A DNA stretch of 64,000 bases, from contig NZ_BTPM01000001.1 in assembly GCF_036245475.1 (NCBI RefSeq), positions 1,674,001 through 1,738,000 on the forward strand, written 5' to 3'. The position numbers and the translations under genes are program-made. Positions 1 through 8,547 of the stretch are shown here, piece after piece (the first letter of the stretch is position 1; every line of letters begins with the position of its first letter). The stretch comes from Vibrio sp. 10N (GTDB taxonomy: Bacteria; Pseudomonadota; Gammaproteobacteria; Enterobacterales; Vibrionaceae). The notes beneath the pieces were generated by a model. It was not told the origin of the DNA. It made no database searches and saw only the letters and a list, made by a program, of their open reading frames with translations.

Positions 1-1175
1 TTGTACACGTTCATCAGTGCAGACGTAAGCAAGCTCAGAGTGAGGTAGACGCCCATTGTCATTGCAATAACTTCGATCGCCTGACCTACCTGGTTAAGTG
101 TGGTACCTGCGAATACCGAAACCAAATCGGGATAGCCGATTGCCATCGCAAGTGACGAGTTTTTCGTCAGGTTCAAGTATTGGCTGGTGAGTGGTGGAAT
201 GATGATACGCATCGCCTGAGGAATAACGACAAGCTTAAGCGTTCTTGAACGTGGCAGCCCAAGAGACATCGCAGCTTCAGTTTGACCGTGGTTAACGGCG
301 TTGATACCGGAACGTACAATTTCAGCGATAAACGAGGCGGTGTAGATACTTAGCGCCAACGTTAATGCCGCAAGCTCAGGGATGATGCTAATACCACCGC
401 GGAAGTTGAAGCCTTTCAATACTGGGTATTCAGCCGTGATAGGCATACCCATGATAAAGAACACAACCGTTGGCACACCAAAAATAAGACCAAGGGCAAT
501 TCGGCCCATCGGTGTTTGTTGACCTGTCAGTTTTTGGCGGTTGTTAGCCCAAATATTGATAATGATTGTCGCAACAACACCGACAACAAACGCTGCGATT
601 ACAACGCTACTGCCTTCGCCAAATACTGGGGCAGGGAAGTAAAGACCGCGAACGTTCAAGAAGATCGCTTCGCCCAAACTCATACTCTGACGAGCAGAAG
701 GCAGCGCTTGAAGTACCGCGAAATACCAAAAGAAAATTTGCAGCAAAAGAGGAATGTTACGGAAAATCTCGATATAGACAGCAGCAAAACGGCTAACCAG
801 CCAGTTTGATGACAATCTCGCGATACCCATGACAAATCCGAGAATGGTTGCAAACACAATGCCCAGTACAGAAACCAGAGCCGTGTTTAAAAGTCCCACG
901 TAGAAGGTGCGTCCGTAAGAGAAGGTTTCGTCGTACTCAATGAGTGTCAGACCAATACCAAATCCGGCCTCTTGACTTAAGAAGTCAAAACCAGTGGCAA
1001 TACCACGCGCAGCAAGGTTATCAAGAGCGTTGTTAACGATGGTATAAAAGAAAAGTCCGAGAGCGAGTAGGGCTAAGACCTGGAATACAACGGAGCGAAA
1101 GGTGGGGTTGTATAGTAGATTTGCGCTTTTCGCAGGTTTATCCTGCGCTGCGACTTGAGTCGTAGTAGGTTTCAT
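1..1175 (-). CDS. aapQ: General L-amino acid ABC transporter permease AapQ (3' end cut by window edge)
   Basis: The frame opens at an ATG at 1175 (N-terminus MKPTTTQVAAQDKP) and stays open to base 1, giving about 391 residues. The family is usually around 400 residues, so only a short C-terminal piece is missing. A hydrophilic N-terminus is followed by several membrane segments. The long periplasmic insertion before the permease core is typical of AapQ/BztB, and the C-terminal half carries the inner-membrane ABC-permease EAA-type region (GQTEAAMSLGLPRSRT). The product should form the membrane channel for broad-range L-amino acid uptake with AapM, AapP and the binding protein AapJ. It lies 68 bases downstream of aapJ on the same strand, with a stem-loop between them. 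The identification rests on recognised family features and on the neighbour, and is secure at family level. Confidence 0.9.
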   Translation of the reverse strand, partial: MKPTTTQVAAQDKPAKSANLLYNPTFRSVVFQVLALLALGLFFYTIVNNALDNLAARGIATGFDFLSQEAGFGIGLTLIEYDETFSYGRTFYVGLLNTALVSVLGIVFATILGFVMGIARLSSNWLVSRFAAVYIEIFRNIPLLLQIFFWYFAVLQALPSARQSMSLGEAIFLNVRGLYFPAPVFGEGSSVVIAAFVVGVVATIIINIWANNRQKLTGQQTPMGRIALGLIFGVPTVVFFIMGMPITAEYPVLKGFNFRGGISIIPELAALTLALSIYTASFIAEIVRSGINAVNHGQTEAAMSLGLPRSRTLKLVVIPQAMRIIIPPLTSQYLNLTKNSSLAMAIGYPDLVSVFAGTTLNQVGQAIEVIAMTMGVYLTLSLLTSALMNVY

Positions 1176-1202
1176 ACAGCTATAACCTCAAATCCTTTGA
1201 AA

Positions 1203-1223
1203 AAGGGCGGTAAAACCGCCCTT
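1203..1223 (-). promoter_or_regulatory. Intercistronic stem-loop between aapJ and aapQ
   Basis: A perfect 9-bp stem (1203-1211 with 1215-1223) and a 3-base loop sit in the 68-base gap between the binding-protein and permease genes. On the minus strand the stem is followed by only a short T run. It could therefore act as a leaky terminator or as an mRNA 3'-end stabiliser, leaving more binding protein than permease. This arrangement is common in binding-protein-dependent transporters. Confidence 0.6.
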
Positions 1224-1243
1224 ATTGGAGCATGAAAACGCGA

Positions 1244-2272
1244 TTAGCGAATTGGTGGCGCGTACATGAAGCCGCCAGCATTCCATAGTGCGTTTACGCC
1301 ACGAGAGATTTGCAGAGGAGAGCCTTCACCTACTGTACGCTCGAAGCTTTCACCGTAGTTACCTACTTGTTTGATAACTTGGTAACCCCAGTCGTCAGCA
1401 ATGCCAAGACCTTTACCTTTAGGACCGTCAACACCAAGGATACGCTTGATGTTTGGATCAGTAGATTTCAGCATTTCATCAGCATTTTTAGAAGTAATGC
1501 CGTATTCTTCTGCGTTCACCATAGCGGATAGTGTCCACTTAGCGATGTTGAACCACTGGTCATCACCTTGACGTACTACAGGGCCAAGAGGCTCTTTAGA
1601 GATGATTTCTGGTAGTACTTCCGCAGAGCTAGGATCCGCAAGGTTTAGACGAAGCGCATAAAGACCAGATTGGTCAGTAGTAAGCACGTCACAACGGCCA
1701 GAGTCGAAACCTTTTGAAGTTTGTGCTGCCGTATCGAATACAACTGGCTTATACTCCATACCGTTGTTACGGAAGTAATCGGCTAGGTTAAGCTCGGTTG
1801 TTGTACCAGATTGAACACATACAGATGCGCCATCCAGCTCTTTAGCGCTTGTTAGGCCAAGTTCTTTTTTGACCATGAAGCCCTGACCATCGTAGTAGTT
1901 AACACCAACGAAGTTCAGACCTAGAGCCGTATCACGGTGTAGAGTCCAAGTTGTGTTACGGGAAAGAACGTCGATTTCACCTGATTGGAGAGCGGTAAAG
2001 CGTTCTTTTGCTGTTAATGGAACGTATTTAACTTTGGATTTGTCGCCCAGTACTGCAGCAGCTAAAGCTTGGCAGTATTCTACGTCAATACCTTCCCACT
2101 CACCTTTTGAGTTAGGGTTAGAGAAACCTGGAAGACCAGTACTAACGCCACAAGTTAAAACGCCAGCTTTAGTGACTTTGTCCAGAGTGGAGTCTGCAGC
2201 CATTGCTGAAGTACTCATCATCGCAGCAGAAGCCGCCACTAAAGAAGCAATAAGAGTGAGTTTCTTTGCCAT
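1244..2272 (-). CDS. aapJ: Periplasmic L-amino acid-binding protein AapJ/BztA
   Basis: This 342-residue protein starts with a classical signal peptide (MAKKLTLIASLVAASAAMMS..., likely cleaved after AMA near residue 25). It then has the family-3 solute-binding fold, with CGVSTGLPGFSNP near the mature N-terminus and the conserved SRNTTWTLHRD segment. In the periplasm it should bind several L-amino acids and deliver them to AapQ/AapM. The start is preceded by a purine-rich ribosome-binding site (AGGAAGGA on the minus strand). It is the first gene of the operon. The 458-base region upstream contains two sequences resembling NtrC sites, which would fit nitrogen control, but this is inference. Confidence 0.93.
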   Translation of the reverse strand: MAKKLTLIASLVAASAAMMSTSAMAADSTLDKVTKAGVLTCGVSTGLPGFSNPNSKGEWEGIDVEYCQALAAAVLGDKSKVKYVPLTAKERFTALQSGEIDVLSRNTTWTLHRDTALGLNFVGVNYYDGQGFMVKKELGLTSAKELDGASVCVQSGTTTELNLADYFRNNGMEYKPVVFDTAAQTSKGFDSGRCDVLTTDQSGLYALRLNLADPSSAEVLPEIISKEPLGPVVRQGDDQWFNIAKWTLSAMVNAEEYGITSKNADEMLKSTDPNIKRILGVDGPKGKGLGIADDWGYQVIKQVGNYGESFERTVGEGSPLQISRGVNALWNAGGFMYAPPIR

Positions 2273-2364
2273 TGTGTATCCTTCCTGTTATTTCCGTGTA
2301 AGTCAGGTCCAGCCTGAATACCATGTGCTAATTATTGTTGTGTTTCGGTAGAGGCTGTTGTTTT

Positions 2365-2381
2365 TGAACCGAATTGGTGCA
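2365..2381 (-). promoter_or_regulatory. NtrC-like half-palindrome upstream of aapJ
   Basis: Read on the minus strand this 17-mer is TGCACCAATTCGGTTCA. It matches the NtrC dyad TGCACCA-N3-TGGTGCA at 12 of 14 specified positions. It lies about 95 bases upstream of the aapJ start. I did not find a convincing sigma-54 -24/-12 element between it and the gene, so the assignment is tentative. Confidence 0.3.
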
Positions 2382-2675
2382 AGTTGTCACAGCCGTTTAA
2401 AGCGTAGATAATGAACTGTGAATACTCAAATTATTAATTTAAATGGTTTTTTGAGTAGTCACTCAACGCCAAACAATTGTTAGAATGGCTAAGTGTGATG
2501 ACTTTGTAAATAGTGCAACCAAGCACTAAAAAAGTGAATTAGAGAGTGGTGTGTTAAAGTTTCGTTAAATCGAAACAAAGTTGATGTGAATTTACAAAAT
2601 GGTTGTATTTTCATCTACAAAATATCTGAAATTTGGTTGTAAATAGTTTTGTGATCAATGTCTCGGTGACAATTT

Positions 2676-2692
2676 TGCACTGTTTTGGTGAC
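2676..2692 (+). promoter_or_regulatory. Second NtrC-like site in the aapJ/cysG-like region
   Basis: TGCACTGTTTTGGTGAC has the GCAC-N7-GTG spacing of known NtrC sites, with one clear departure in the right half. It lies about 40 bases upstream of the cysG-like start and about 400 upstream of aapJ. That distance is workable for an enhancer, but the function is not shown by the sequence. Confidence 0.25.
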
Positions 2693-2730
2693 TATGAATG
2701 AATAGTTATATCGTTTAGAAAAGGAAAATT

Positions 2731-3669
2731 ATGCGTTACTTTCCACTGTTTATGGACTTACTTGAAAGGCCGGTCTTAGTTGTTGGTGGCGGTGAAGTCG
2801 CCTGCCGTAAAGTAGAAACACTTGTTCGAGCTGGAGCCAGTGTTACAGTGGTCTCACCTAAAGTAGAGCCCTATCTTCAAGAGTTAAGTGAGAGTGGCAA
2901 ATGTGTTTGGGTTCCGCGTTTTTATGAGCAAGAGTTGATGCGCAAGGAATTCGTTCAGGTTTGGGCGACAACCGACAACCCAGAGCTTAACCATAGAGTG
3001 CATAAAGATGCAAAGAAGGCTGGTATTTTAGTCAACGTGGTCGACGATACTCCCTATTGTGACTTCATTACTCCTTCGATTATTAACCGAGGAAGAGTGC
3101 AAATTGCCATCTCAAGTGGTGGCTCATCGCCAGTTCTGATTCGTGGTATTCGTGAAAAGCTTGAAGCGGTGTTACCGATGAACACGGCTCAACTGGCCGA
3201 TTTTGCCGCCAGTAAACGCGGAGACATTAAGCGCCACTTTGCGACTGTAGATGAGAGAAGAAAGTTTTGGGAGCTTTTTTTCAAGCAGCCGCTTGTTATT
3301 AACTGTAAAGATAACCAGGAGCTTGAAAAAGCCTATCAAGCGCTGATTCACGCTGATGCCGAATTTACCGATTCGTGTACTTGGATTGAATTTGGTGACG
3401 ATCCTGAACTGCTACCGATCAAAGCGATGCGAATTATGCAGGAAGCGGAAATCGTATTTCATGACAATCAGTGTCCGTTTGGTTTTGTCGACCTAGTAAG
3501 GCGAGATGCAGAGCGAATTGCGTTCGATGATGTTACTCAGGTATCTTCTGACATTATGAAAAGAAAAGCGGACAAACAACGCATTGTAGTGTTTGTTGAA
3601 CCAAATTCGTCATCTTATAAGCTGCTAAAGGAAGGTGATGAAGTGATTGAGTTAGCGAAGGTAAAATAA
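2731..3669 (+). CDS. Siroheme synthase N-terminal domain protein (precorrin-2 dehydrogenase/ferrochelatase) with a vestigial SUMT domain
   Basis: The 312-residue protein begins with the Met8p/CysG-N fold: a Rossmann motif (VVGGGEVACRK, residues about 17-27), then NVVDDTPYCDFITPS near 110-125 and the ISSGGSSPVLIRGIR helix. This domain oxidises precorrin-2 to sirohydrochlorin with NAD and inserts iron, giving siroheme for sulfite and nitrite reductases. From about residue 220 the sequence (GDDPELLPIKAMRIMQEAEI, then LVRRDAERI) resembles the start of the uroporphyrinogen-III methyltransferase (SUMT) domain of full CysG. It ends after roughly 90 residues where SUMT needs about 250. The methyltransferase half is therefore a remnant, and methylation must come from another enzyme. 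The RBS is AAAAGGAAAA just before the ATG. Confidence 0.88.
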   Translation: MRYFPLFMDLLERPVLVVGGGEVACRKVETLVRAGASVTVVSPKVEPYLQELSESGKCVWVPRFYEQELMRKEFVQVWATTDNPELNHRVHKDAKKAGILVNVVDDTPYCDFITPSIINRGRVQIAISSGGSSPVLIRGIREKLEAVLPMNTAQLADFAASKRGDIKRHFATVDERRKFWELFFKQPLVINCKDNQELEKAYQALIHADAEFTDSCTWIEFGDDPELLPIKAMRIMQEAEIVFHDNQCPFGFVDLVRRDAERIAFDDVTQVSSDIMKRKADKQRIVVFVEPNSSSYKLLKEGDEVIELAKVK

Positions 3670-3690
3670 AAGGGCGAAACGCCCTTTTAT
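3666..3690. terminator. Terminator between convergent cysG-like gene and yajQ
   Basis: A perfect 11-bp stem (3666-3676 with 3680-3690) and an AAA loop end in T-rich sequence on both strands. It can therefore serve the rightward cysG-like gene and the leftward yajQ-aroH transcript. Confidence 0.85.
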
Positions 3691-3718
3691 TGTATGAAGA
3701 CAGTGTTCGTGAAAACGC

Positions 3719-4201
3719 TTAGTCTCTAAAGTTATTGAACTGGAATGGCTGGCCAAGCTCGCCATTTTTAACCAGTTGCATGGTCGCTTGAAGGTCATCG
3801 CGCTTCTTACCAGTTACGCGAACCTTGTCACCTTGAATCGACACTTGAACTTTGATTTTTGAATCTTTAACAAGCTTGACGATTTTCTTCGCGATAGGAG
3901 TCTCGATGCCTTGTTTGAACAACACCGTCTGGTTCCATAGCTTGCCAGATTGTTCCGCAGTTTGAGATTCCATTGCGTTTACATCAACACCACGTTTGGT
4001 TAGATTGCCACGCAAAATGTCACGCATTTGCTTAAGCTGAAAGTCACCCTCACAAGAGAGTTTGACGGTTTCATCATTTAAAGTGAATGTTGCTTCAACA
4101 TTGCGAAAATCAAATCGAGTAGAGATCTCACGGTTCGCATTGTCTACGGCGTTGCGCAGCTCTACGGTATCGATTTCAGAAACGATATCAAAAGATGGCA
4201 T
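3719..4201 (-). CDS. yajQ: YajQ family nucleotide/c-di-GMP-binding protein
   Basis: The protein has 160 residues from the ATG at 4201 ([20 protein letters not shown]), the family's usual start and length. A longer in-frame start 42 bases upstream would run back into aroH and lacks the conserved N-terminus. The RBS AAGGAAAG lies just before the chosen ATG. YajQ is a small cytoplasmic protein of two ferredoxin-like folds, and some members bind c-di-GMP or regulate transcription. It begins one base after the aroH-type stop codon, so the two are probably co-transcribed and translationally coupled. Confidence 0.93.
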   Translation of the reverse strand: MPSFDIVSEIDTVELRNAVDNANREISTRFDFRNVEATFTLNDETVKLSCEGDFQLKQMRDILRGNLTKRGVDVNAMESQTAEQSGKLWNQTVLFKQGIETPIAKKIVKLVKDSKIKVQVSIQGDKVRVTGKKRDDLQATMQLVKNGELGQPFQFNNFRD

Positions 4202-4202
4202 G

Positions 4203-5267
4203 TTAACTTTCCTTTTCGTTGCGTTGTTTAACGGCGTCAGCAAGAATATCGAGCATATGAACGGTGTCGTTCCAGCTCAAGCACGGATCGGTGATTGACT
4301 TGCCGTAAGTGAGGTTATGGATATCTTCCATACCCTGATTACCTTCCTCAATAAAGCTCTCAGCCATAATGCCTGATACTTTGTGAGAACCTGCAATAAT
4401 TTGGCGCGCGACTTCTTTAGCGACGTCGATTTGCTTGCGGTGTTGCTTTTGACAGTTAGCGTGGCTAAAGTCGACAACCAGTCGTGCTGGTAAATCAAAC
4501 GATGCCAGTTGCTCGCATGCTGCATCGATAGACGCTTCGTCAAAGTTCGGGCCTGTATCACCACCACGCAGAATCACGTGACCGAATGGGTTACCACTGG
4601 TGCGATACACAGTCATGCGACCATGCTTATCTGGCGAGTAGAAGTAATGAGAAGCATGCGATGCACGAATCGCATCGATAGCAATTTTAACGCTGCCGTT
4701 AGTACCGTTTTTAAAGCCAACTGGGCAAGATAGCGCAGAAGCCATTTCGCGGTGGATTTGTGACTCTGTAGTACGAGCACCAATCGCGCCCCACGTGATA
4801 AGGTCAGCAATGTATTGACCAGTAATCATATCGAGAAACTCAGTGGCTGTCGCTAGACCAAGTTTGTTGATATCAAGCAGCAAACCACGTGCTTTGTTAA
4901 GACCCGCTTCAAGTGCGTAAGATCCATCTAGGTTAGGGTCAGTAATCAAACCTTTCCAACCGACTACGGTACGCGGCTTCTCAAAGTAGGTACGCATCAC
5001 GATAAACAATTCATCTTTGTACTGATCTTGGATAGCGCTGAGGCGTTTTGCATAGTCTAAAGCCGCATCGGTATCATGTACCGAACAAGGGCCTACGATG
5101 CACAGCAGACGGTCATCGTCTCCCGTTAGAATATTTTCAATTTGGCGGCGAGAATGCGCAATGCGCTCTGCTACGTCATCAGTAATTGGGTGGTTAGCGC
5201 TCAATTCTGATGGAGTTGGCATTGGACCTAATGCCTGTGTTCTTAGTTCATCGGTCTTTAATGGCAT
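4203..5267 (-). CDS. aroH: 3-deoxy-7-phosphoheptulonate synthase, AroH-like (class I DAHP synthase)
   Basis: The 354-residue enzyme condenses phosphoenolpyruvate and erythrose 4-phosphate, the first step of aromatic amino acid synthesis. The metal-binding Cys61 sits in GPCSVHD. The family blocks [36 protein letters not shown] and [12 protein letters not shown] are intact. The N-terminus (TDELRT), the GSY after DPNLD and the TSGNPFGH block agree better with the tryptophan-sensitive AroH of E. coli than with AroF or AroG, as I recall those sequences. The neighbour supports this: in E. coli aroH lies beside ppsR and ppsA, and here a PEP-synthase-like gene is divergent from it. I found no clear TrpR or TyrR operator upstream. 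The isozyme call is likely but not certain. Confidence 0.9.
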   Translation of the reverse strand: MPLKTDELRTQALGPMPTPSELSANHPITDDVAERIAHSRRQIENILTGDDDRLLCIVGPCSVHDTDAALDYAKRLSAIQDQYKDELFIVMRTYFEKPRTVVGWKGLITDPNLDGSYALEAGLNKARGLLLDINKLGLATATEFLDMITGQYIADLITWGAIGARTTESQIHREMASALSCPVGFKNGTNGSVKIAIDAIRASHASHYFYSPDKHGRMTVYRTSGNPFGHVILRGGDTGPNFDEASIDAACEQLASFDLPARLVVDFSHANCQKQHRKQIDVAKEVARQIIAGSHKVSGIMAESFIEEGNQGMEDIHNLTYGKSITDPCLSWNDTVHMLDILADAVKQRNEKES

Positions 5268-5527
5268 GATGGTTCAGCCTGCAAATTATTATGAAGCGGT
5301 TAAGATAACGGAATTGGCCAGTAGAATAAACCACTAATATAGCTATTGCTCAATCATTTCCATGATCACTTAAATTTTGGCGCTATGTTTGCCTAAAAAC
5401 ACAGCAATTTGCCTGTTAAGTTACTGAACAGAAGTCGGTTAGCCATTAAATTGCCTGATTCCCTTGTATTCTATGTGGTGAGTCGGTATTTTGCCAAAAG
5501 AAGCAATAAATAGAGCATGGAGCAACA

Positions 5528-6427
5528 ATGAGTTACCAATCAGAACAGCCTCAAACCAGTACACAGTCGGGACTCAAAGTCGGCAACGTGTTGCCCAGTT
5601 TTGTAGAGCAAGTCCCTGCCTCTTCTTTGTATGTATCAATCTCCGAATTGATTATGGAAAAGGTGTTTTTCCACCCTGGTTTCGCCGCTGCAGAGTCGGA
5701 GCTTGACCAAGTAGAAAAAGAGGCAATCCAAGCGCTACTTGGCGAGCAAAATGTTGAGCAGTTTTTCGTGACGACGCTGGTTGACGCGATTACCTCATCG
5801 ATTACGCCAGAACATACCACCATTTGTGTTGAGCTCAACGATGCCACTAGCTATGAAATGAGCGCGTTACTCGGTGGTAAAGTTGAAGTTGATGAGGTCA
5901 ACCCACAACTTGGCTTGCGTGGTGTGTCTCGCTTTTCATCAGAATCGTATCAAGCTTGTTTTGCGCTCGAGTGTGAAGTGATTAAAGCACTGCGTGCTGA
6001 AGGGCATAACATTGAGATTGTGGTGCCTTGTGTGCGTGCGTTGAGCGATGCTGCAAAGATTATTGACAGGTTAGCGGAGCGTGGACTGCCACGAGGTCTT
6101 AATGGACTTAAAGTTTTGTATGCTTGCGATACACCATCGGCGGTATTGCTGTCAGAACGATTACTGCATTACTTTGATGGACTCGTCCTCAAGCTAGAAA
6201 GCTTAACGCAGTTGACGCTTGGTGTTGACTTGATGCATGAAGAGTTAGCACATTTGTACGATCCACAAAATGAGGCGGTATTAGCTCTTGTGAAACAAGC
6301 GTTAGCAGCCTGCCATCAAGTGAACAAACCAGCGAGTATTGTTGTCGACAACCTGTCTGACTTGCCTCAGTTGGTGGAACTGCTTCAAGATGAAAACAAG
6401 GTAACTGTCTTTCCAGTGAGTGAATAG
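5528..6427 (+). CDS. PEP-synthase C-terminal-like barrel, probably catalytically inactive
   Basis: The 299-residue protein resembles only the C-terminal TIM barrel (PEP-utilisers C domain) of phosphoenolpyruvate synthase. NPQLGLRGVSRF matches the PpsA NPMLGVRGASRY block, CFALECEVIKALR matches the following helix, and LTQLTLGVD matches MTQLALGLD. The ATP-binding N-domain and the phosphohistidine swivel domain are absent. Key residues of the barrel are replaced: the SND before TQL is now LES, and the GICGQGPSD loop with the catalytic Cys is now VVDNLSDLP. PEP synthesis is therefore unlikely. The gene may be a retained remnant or a non-catalytic regulator. It is divergent from aroH, echoing the E. 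coli ppsA-ppsR-aroH cluster, and is followed by a strong terminator. Confidence 0.75.
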   Translation: MSYQSEQPQTSTQSGLKVGNVLPSFVEQVPASSLYVSISELIMEKVFFHPGFAAAESELDQVEKEAIQALLGEQNVEQFFVTTLVDAITSSITPEHTTICVELNDATSYEMSALLGGKVEVDEVNPQLGLRGVSRFSSESYQACFALECEVIKALRAEGHNIEIVVPCVRALSDAAKIIDRLAERGLPRGLNGLKVLYACDTPSAVLLSERLLHYFDGLVLKLESLTQLTLGVDLMHEELAHLYDPQNEAVLALVKQALAACHQVNKPASIVVDNLSDLPQLVELLQDENKVTVFPVSE

Positions 6428-6466
6428 ACACGTTTTCAGTTTCGTTCCAAACGAGCATTCGAATAG

Positions 6467-6503
6467 ACGGCTGACTTCTTGGTATAGAAGTCAGCCGTTT
6501 TTT
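6467..6503 (+). terminator. Terminator of the PEP-synthase-like gene
   Basis: A 13-bp perfect stem (6467-6479 with 6486-6498) with a 6-base loop is followed by six T residues, 40 bases after the stop codon. Confidence 0.92.
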
Positions 6504-6607
6504 GTGCTTGGTTGTTAGTGTCCATCCTTTGTTTTGTTAACATTTTTTTGACAACTGCTTGTTATTTTGGCTTACTGGTCTGACTAGTTATTTAGAAGGA
6601 CCTCTAC

Positions 6608-7081
6608 ATGTTTACCCCATTGCAAAAAGCCAATTTTTATCTAAAGACTTTTGGGTTCTTTAAAGTTCCTTTTATTTGGCTCTGTCGACCTAAATTATTG
6701 AAATTAGATGAGGGTGAAGTGGAGCTATTGATCCCTCTTAAACGTCGAACAAAGAACCATCTAAATAGCATGTATTTTGGTGTGCTAGCGGTAGGCGCTG
6801 ATGTGGCTGGTGGTTTTATGGCAATGAGTAAAGCTCAACAGCGCGGTAAGCGAGTGTCATTGGCGTTTAAGGAGGTTGAGGGTAAGTTTCTCAAACGACC
6901 GGAAGGCGACGTTCACTTTACATGTAAAGACGGGAAGTTGATTGATGACATGTTAGATGAAACGATTCGCTCAGGTGAGCGAATCAATCAACCGGTAAAA
7001 ATTGTGGCCACATGTCCAACCTTGCATGGTGATGAACCTATGGCCGAATTTTCATTGGTACTTTCTCTGAAAGCAAAATAA
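6608..7081 (+). CDS. DUF4442 / PaaI-like hotdog-fold protein
   Basis: The 157-residue protein has a hydrophobic N-terminal segment, then the hotdog-type sequence KNHLNSMYFGVLAVGADVAGG, where HLNSMYFG corresponds to the substrate-pocket helix of PaaI-like acyl-CoA thioesterases. I recognise it as DUF4442. The substrate is unknown. The AAGGACC RBS lies 6-12 bases before the ATG. It is a single-gene unit with its own upstream region and is convergent with the next gene, whose stop lies two bases away. Confidence 0.75.
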   Translation: MFTPLQKANFYLKTFGFFKVPFIWLCRPKLLKLDEGEVELLIPLKRRTKNHLNSMYFGVLAVGADVAGGFMAMSKAQQRGKRVSLAFKEVEGKFLKRPEGDVHFTCKDGKLIDDMLDETIRSGERINQPVKIVATCPTLHGDEPMAEFSLVLSLKAK

Positions 7082-7083
7082 AT

Positions 7084-8493
7084 CTAGATACGGATCTGCT
7101 CTATATCGACGATTTTTGAACGATTGAGAACAATTTTCCAGCGATAGTAAACAGGGTCTTCGCCTTGGTTGTTTTCTCTGATGATCAGGTTGAGAAGGTG
7201 ACGTTTCTCCAAAGATTCCTTTACCACCTGACCCTCTTGAAGTTTGTAGATGCGATTATTGGATTTATCCATTAGTCGCGTCAACGCACGAAAGTTAATG
7301 TTTAAAATCTCACGAGTTTGTTCGTAGCCGCTGGTAAAACGTGATGTCGCCATCTCAGTATGAGATCGATAGTGCAACACTTCTTCTTCTCTTTGTACGG
7401 AGCGTTTTTTGCGAATACTCTTTATTTTGTCTGGCAGCAAATCAAAGGTGCTGTAGTCGAGCCACTCTATCTTTTTACCCACTTCTTTTTTTGTCGTTGC
7501 GTCAATAAAGCGGCGTCGCCACTTCGGTTTACCACGTTGTATCCAACGCCACATTATGTCGCGTAAATCATCTTTAAATACTTCTCTTAATGCATAGATA
7601 ACGGATAAAACTAAGATAAACGACGCGGTGATTTCGCCTAGATAGTCTCGGGCGAGAATGACAGCAGAGGTAACAAACAACATAACAAGACCTGTTGCAG
7701 ACCCCTTGATCACGCGCTTGGTATTGTTCCCCATATTGGTCGACTTGGATTGCAGCACGATGGGGTGCTCAATAAGGCGACGCAATAAACGCATTTTGTT
7801 GGCAAGCCGAGTTGGGTCGCTTTTAACTTTGTCAGAGTTGTATTTGTTGAGGTTGCGGTGTGCTTGCTCTTTCTCGACGATAGTAATCAAGCGATCTTTC
7901 AAGGGTGTATATGCTTTGCTATTAGGAATATAGACCACCAGCTCAAGCAGTTTCTGACCGGTATACCATGACAGATAGTTATCGATGTTGGCATAGTGCC
8001 GCTTGAGGTTTTCCTCGTAGGGTACGGAGCGGCGCATCTTTCGAAGAATATCGAGCGCTAGCTCAATGACCTCATCGACTTCATCTGCCGTGACTTCGTC
8101 TTGTGCTGTTTCTTTTAATGTTGACACGGCTTTGTCTAAAGCAATCACATACTGATAGGCAAATAGACTCAAGCTGACTCGATATTGCGTGTTTGCTAAG
8201 CGGCCGCGTTTGGCGAGCCTGGAGTGAACTAACGGTAGTAGGGTTTCGTTACTGTAATAGGCACGTTTCTGCGAAATAGATTCATGATAAAAGTCAGACT
8301 CAGAAATGAGATGAGACTTCATTCCTAACTCATTGGGAATGAATAAGAATACATCTAAGTCTAGTTTTTTTGTGTTGGCCATTACATGGGCAATCTTAAG
8401 GGTAATGGCGTCTTGCTTATCTACGGTGATCAACCAACTCTCTCCAAGTGCTGAGATTGAGGTAAGCATATCAGAACCAAGGTAAACTAGCAT
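7084..8493 (-). CDS. Conserved hypothetical protein with a central two-TM hairpin
   Basis: I do not recognise this protein (about 469 residues from the start chosen here). The N-terminal part (ISALGESWLITVDKQDAI) and a helical region lead into two adjacent membrane segments around genomic 7,560-7,680 (GLVMLFVTSAVILARDYLG and FILVLSVIYAL). A basic segment (WIQRGKPKWRRRF, then IKSIRKKRSVQ) and a C-terminal globular part follow. The start is uncertain: the frame stays open to 8574, but that would overlap the divergent cvfB start. I prefer ATG 8493, with alternatives at 8532 and 8469, none of them with a strong RBS. The shared upstream region with cvfB implies closely spaced divergent promoters. 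Function is unknown. Confidence 0.7.
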   Translation of the reverse strand: MLVYLGSDMLTSISALGESWLITVDKQDAITLKIAHVMANTKKLDLDVFLFIPNELGMKSHLISESDFYHESISQKRAYYSNETLLPLVHSRLAKRGRLANTQYRVSLSLFAYQYVIALDKAVSTLKETAQDEVTADEVDEVIELALDILRKMRRSVPYEENLKRHYANIDNYLSWYTGQKLLELVVYIPNSKAYTPLKDRLITIVEKEQAHRNLNKYNSDKVKSDPTRLANKMRLLRRLIEHPIVLQSKSTNMGNNTKRVIKGSATGLVMLFVTSAVILARDYLGEITASFILVLSVIYALREVFKDDLRDIMWRWIQRGKPKWRRRFIDATTKKEVGKKIEWLDYSTFDLLPDKIKSIRKKRSVQREEEVLHYRSHTEMATSRFTSGYEQTREILNINFRALTRLMDKSNNRIYKLQEGQVVKESLEKRHLLNLIIRENNQGEDPVYYRWKIVLNRSKIVDIEQIRI

Positions 8494-8509
8494 CTTAAAG
8501 GGAGTTAGG

Positions 8510-8515
8510 TATAAT
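8510..8515 (+). promoter_or_regulatory. -10 element (TATAAT) of cvfB
   Basis: A perfect TATAAT lies 33 bases upstream of the cvfB ATG, followed by a GAGATAAA ribosome-binding region. The -35 is poor. On the opposite strand the same bases read ATTATA, so the site lies inside the start region of the divergent gene. Confidence 0.6.
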
Positions 8516-8547
8516 CGCGCCAACAATCCCATGAGAGATAAAAAAAC

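Larger units (their letters stand above)
2273..2730. other. Divergent intergenic region aapJ / cysG-like
   Basis: This 458-base AT-rich region must hold the promoters of aapJ (leftward) and the cysG-like gene (rightward). No coding frame is apparent. It contains two NtrC-like 17-mers, listed separately, and a short palindrome around 2470. I could not assign -35/-10 elements with confidence. Confidence 0.6.

Noticed and set aside
4202..4243. N-terminal extension of yajQ
   Set aside because: It overlaps the end of aroH, adds 14 residues absent from the family and has no RBS, while the ATG at 4201 has a good one.
5268..5527. TrpR or TyrR operator upstream of aroH
   Set aside because: I looked for CTAG-type TrpR dyads and TGTAAA-N6-TTTACA TyrR boxes and found none that match acceptably.
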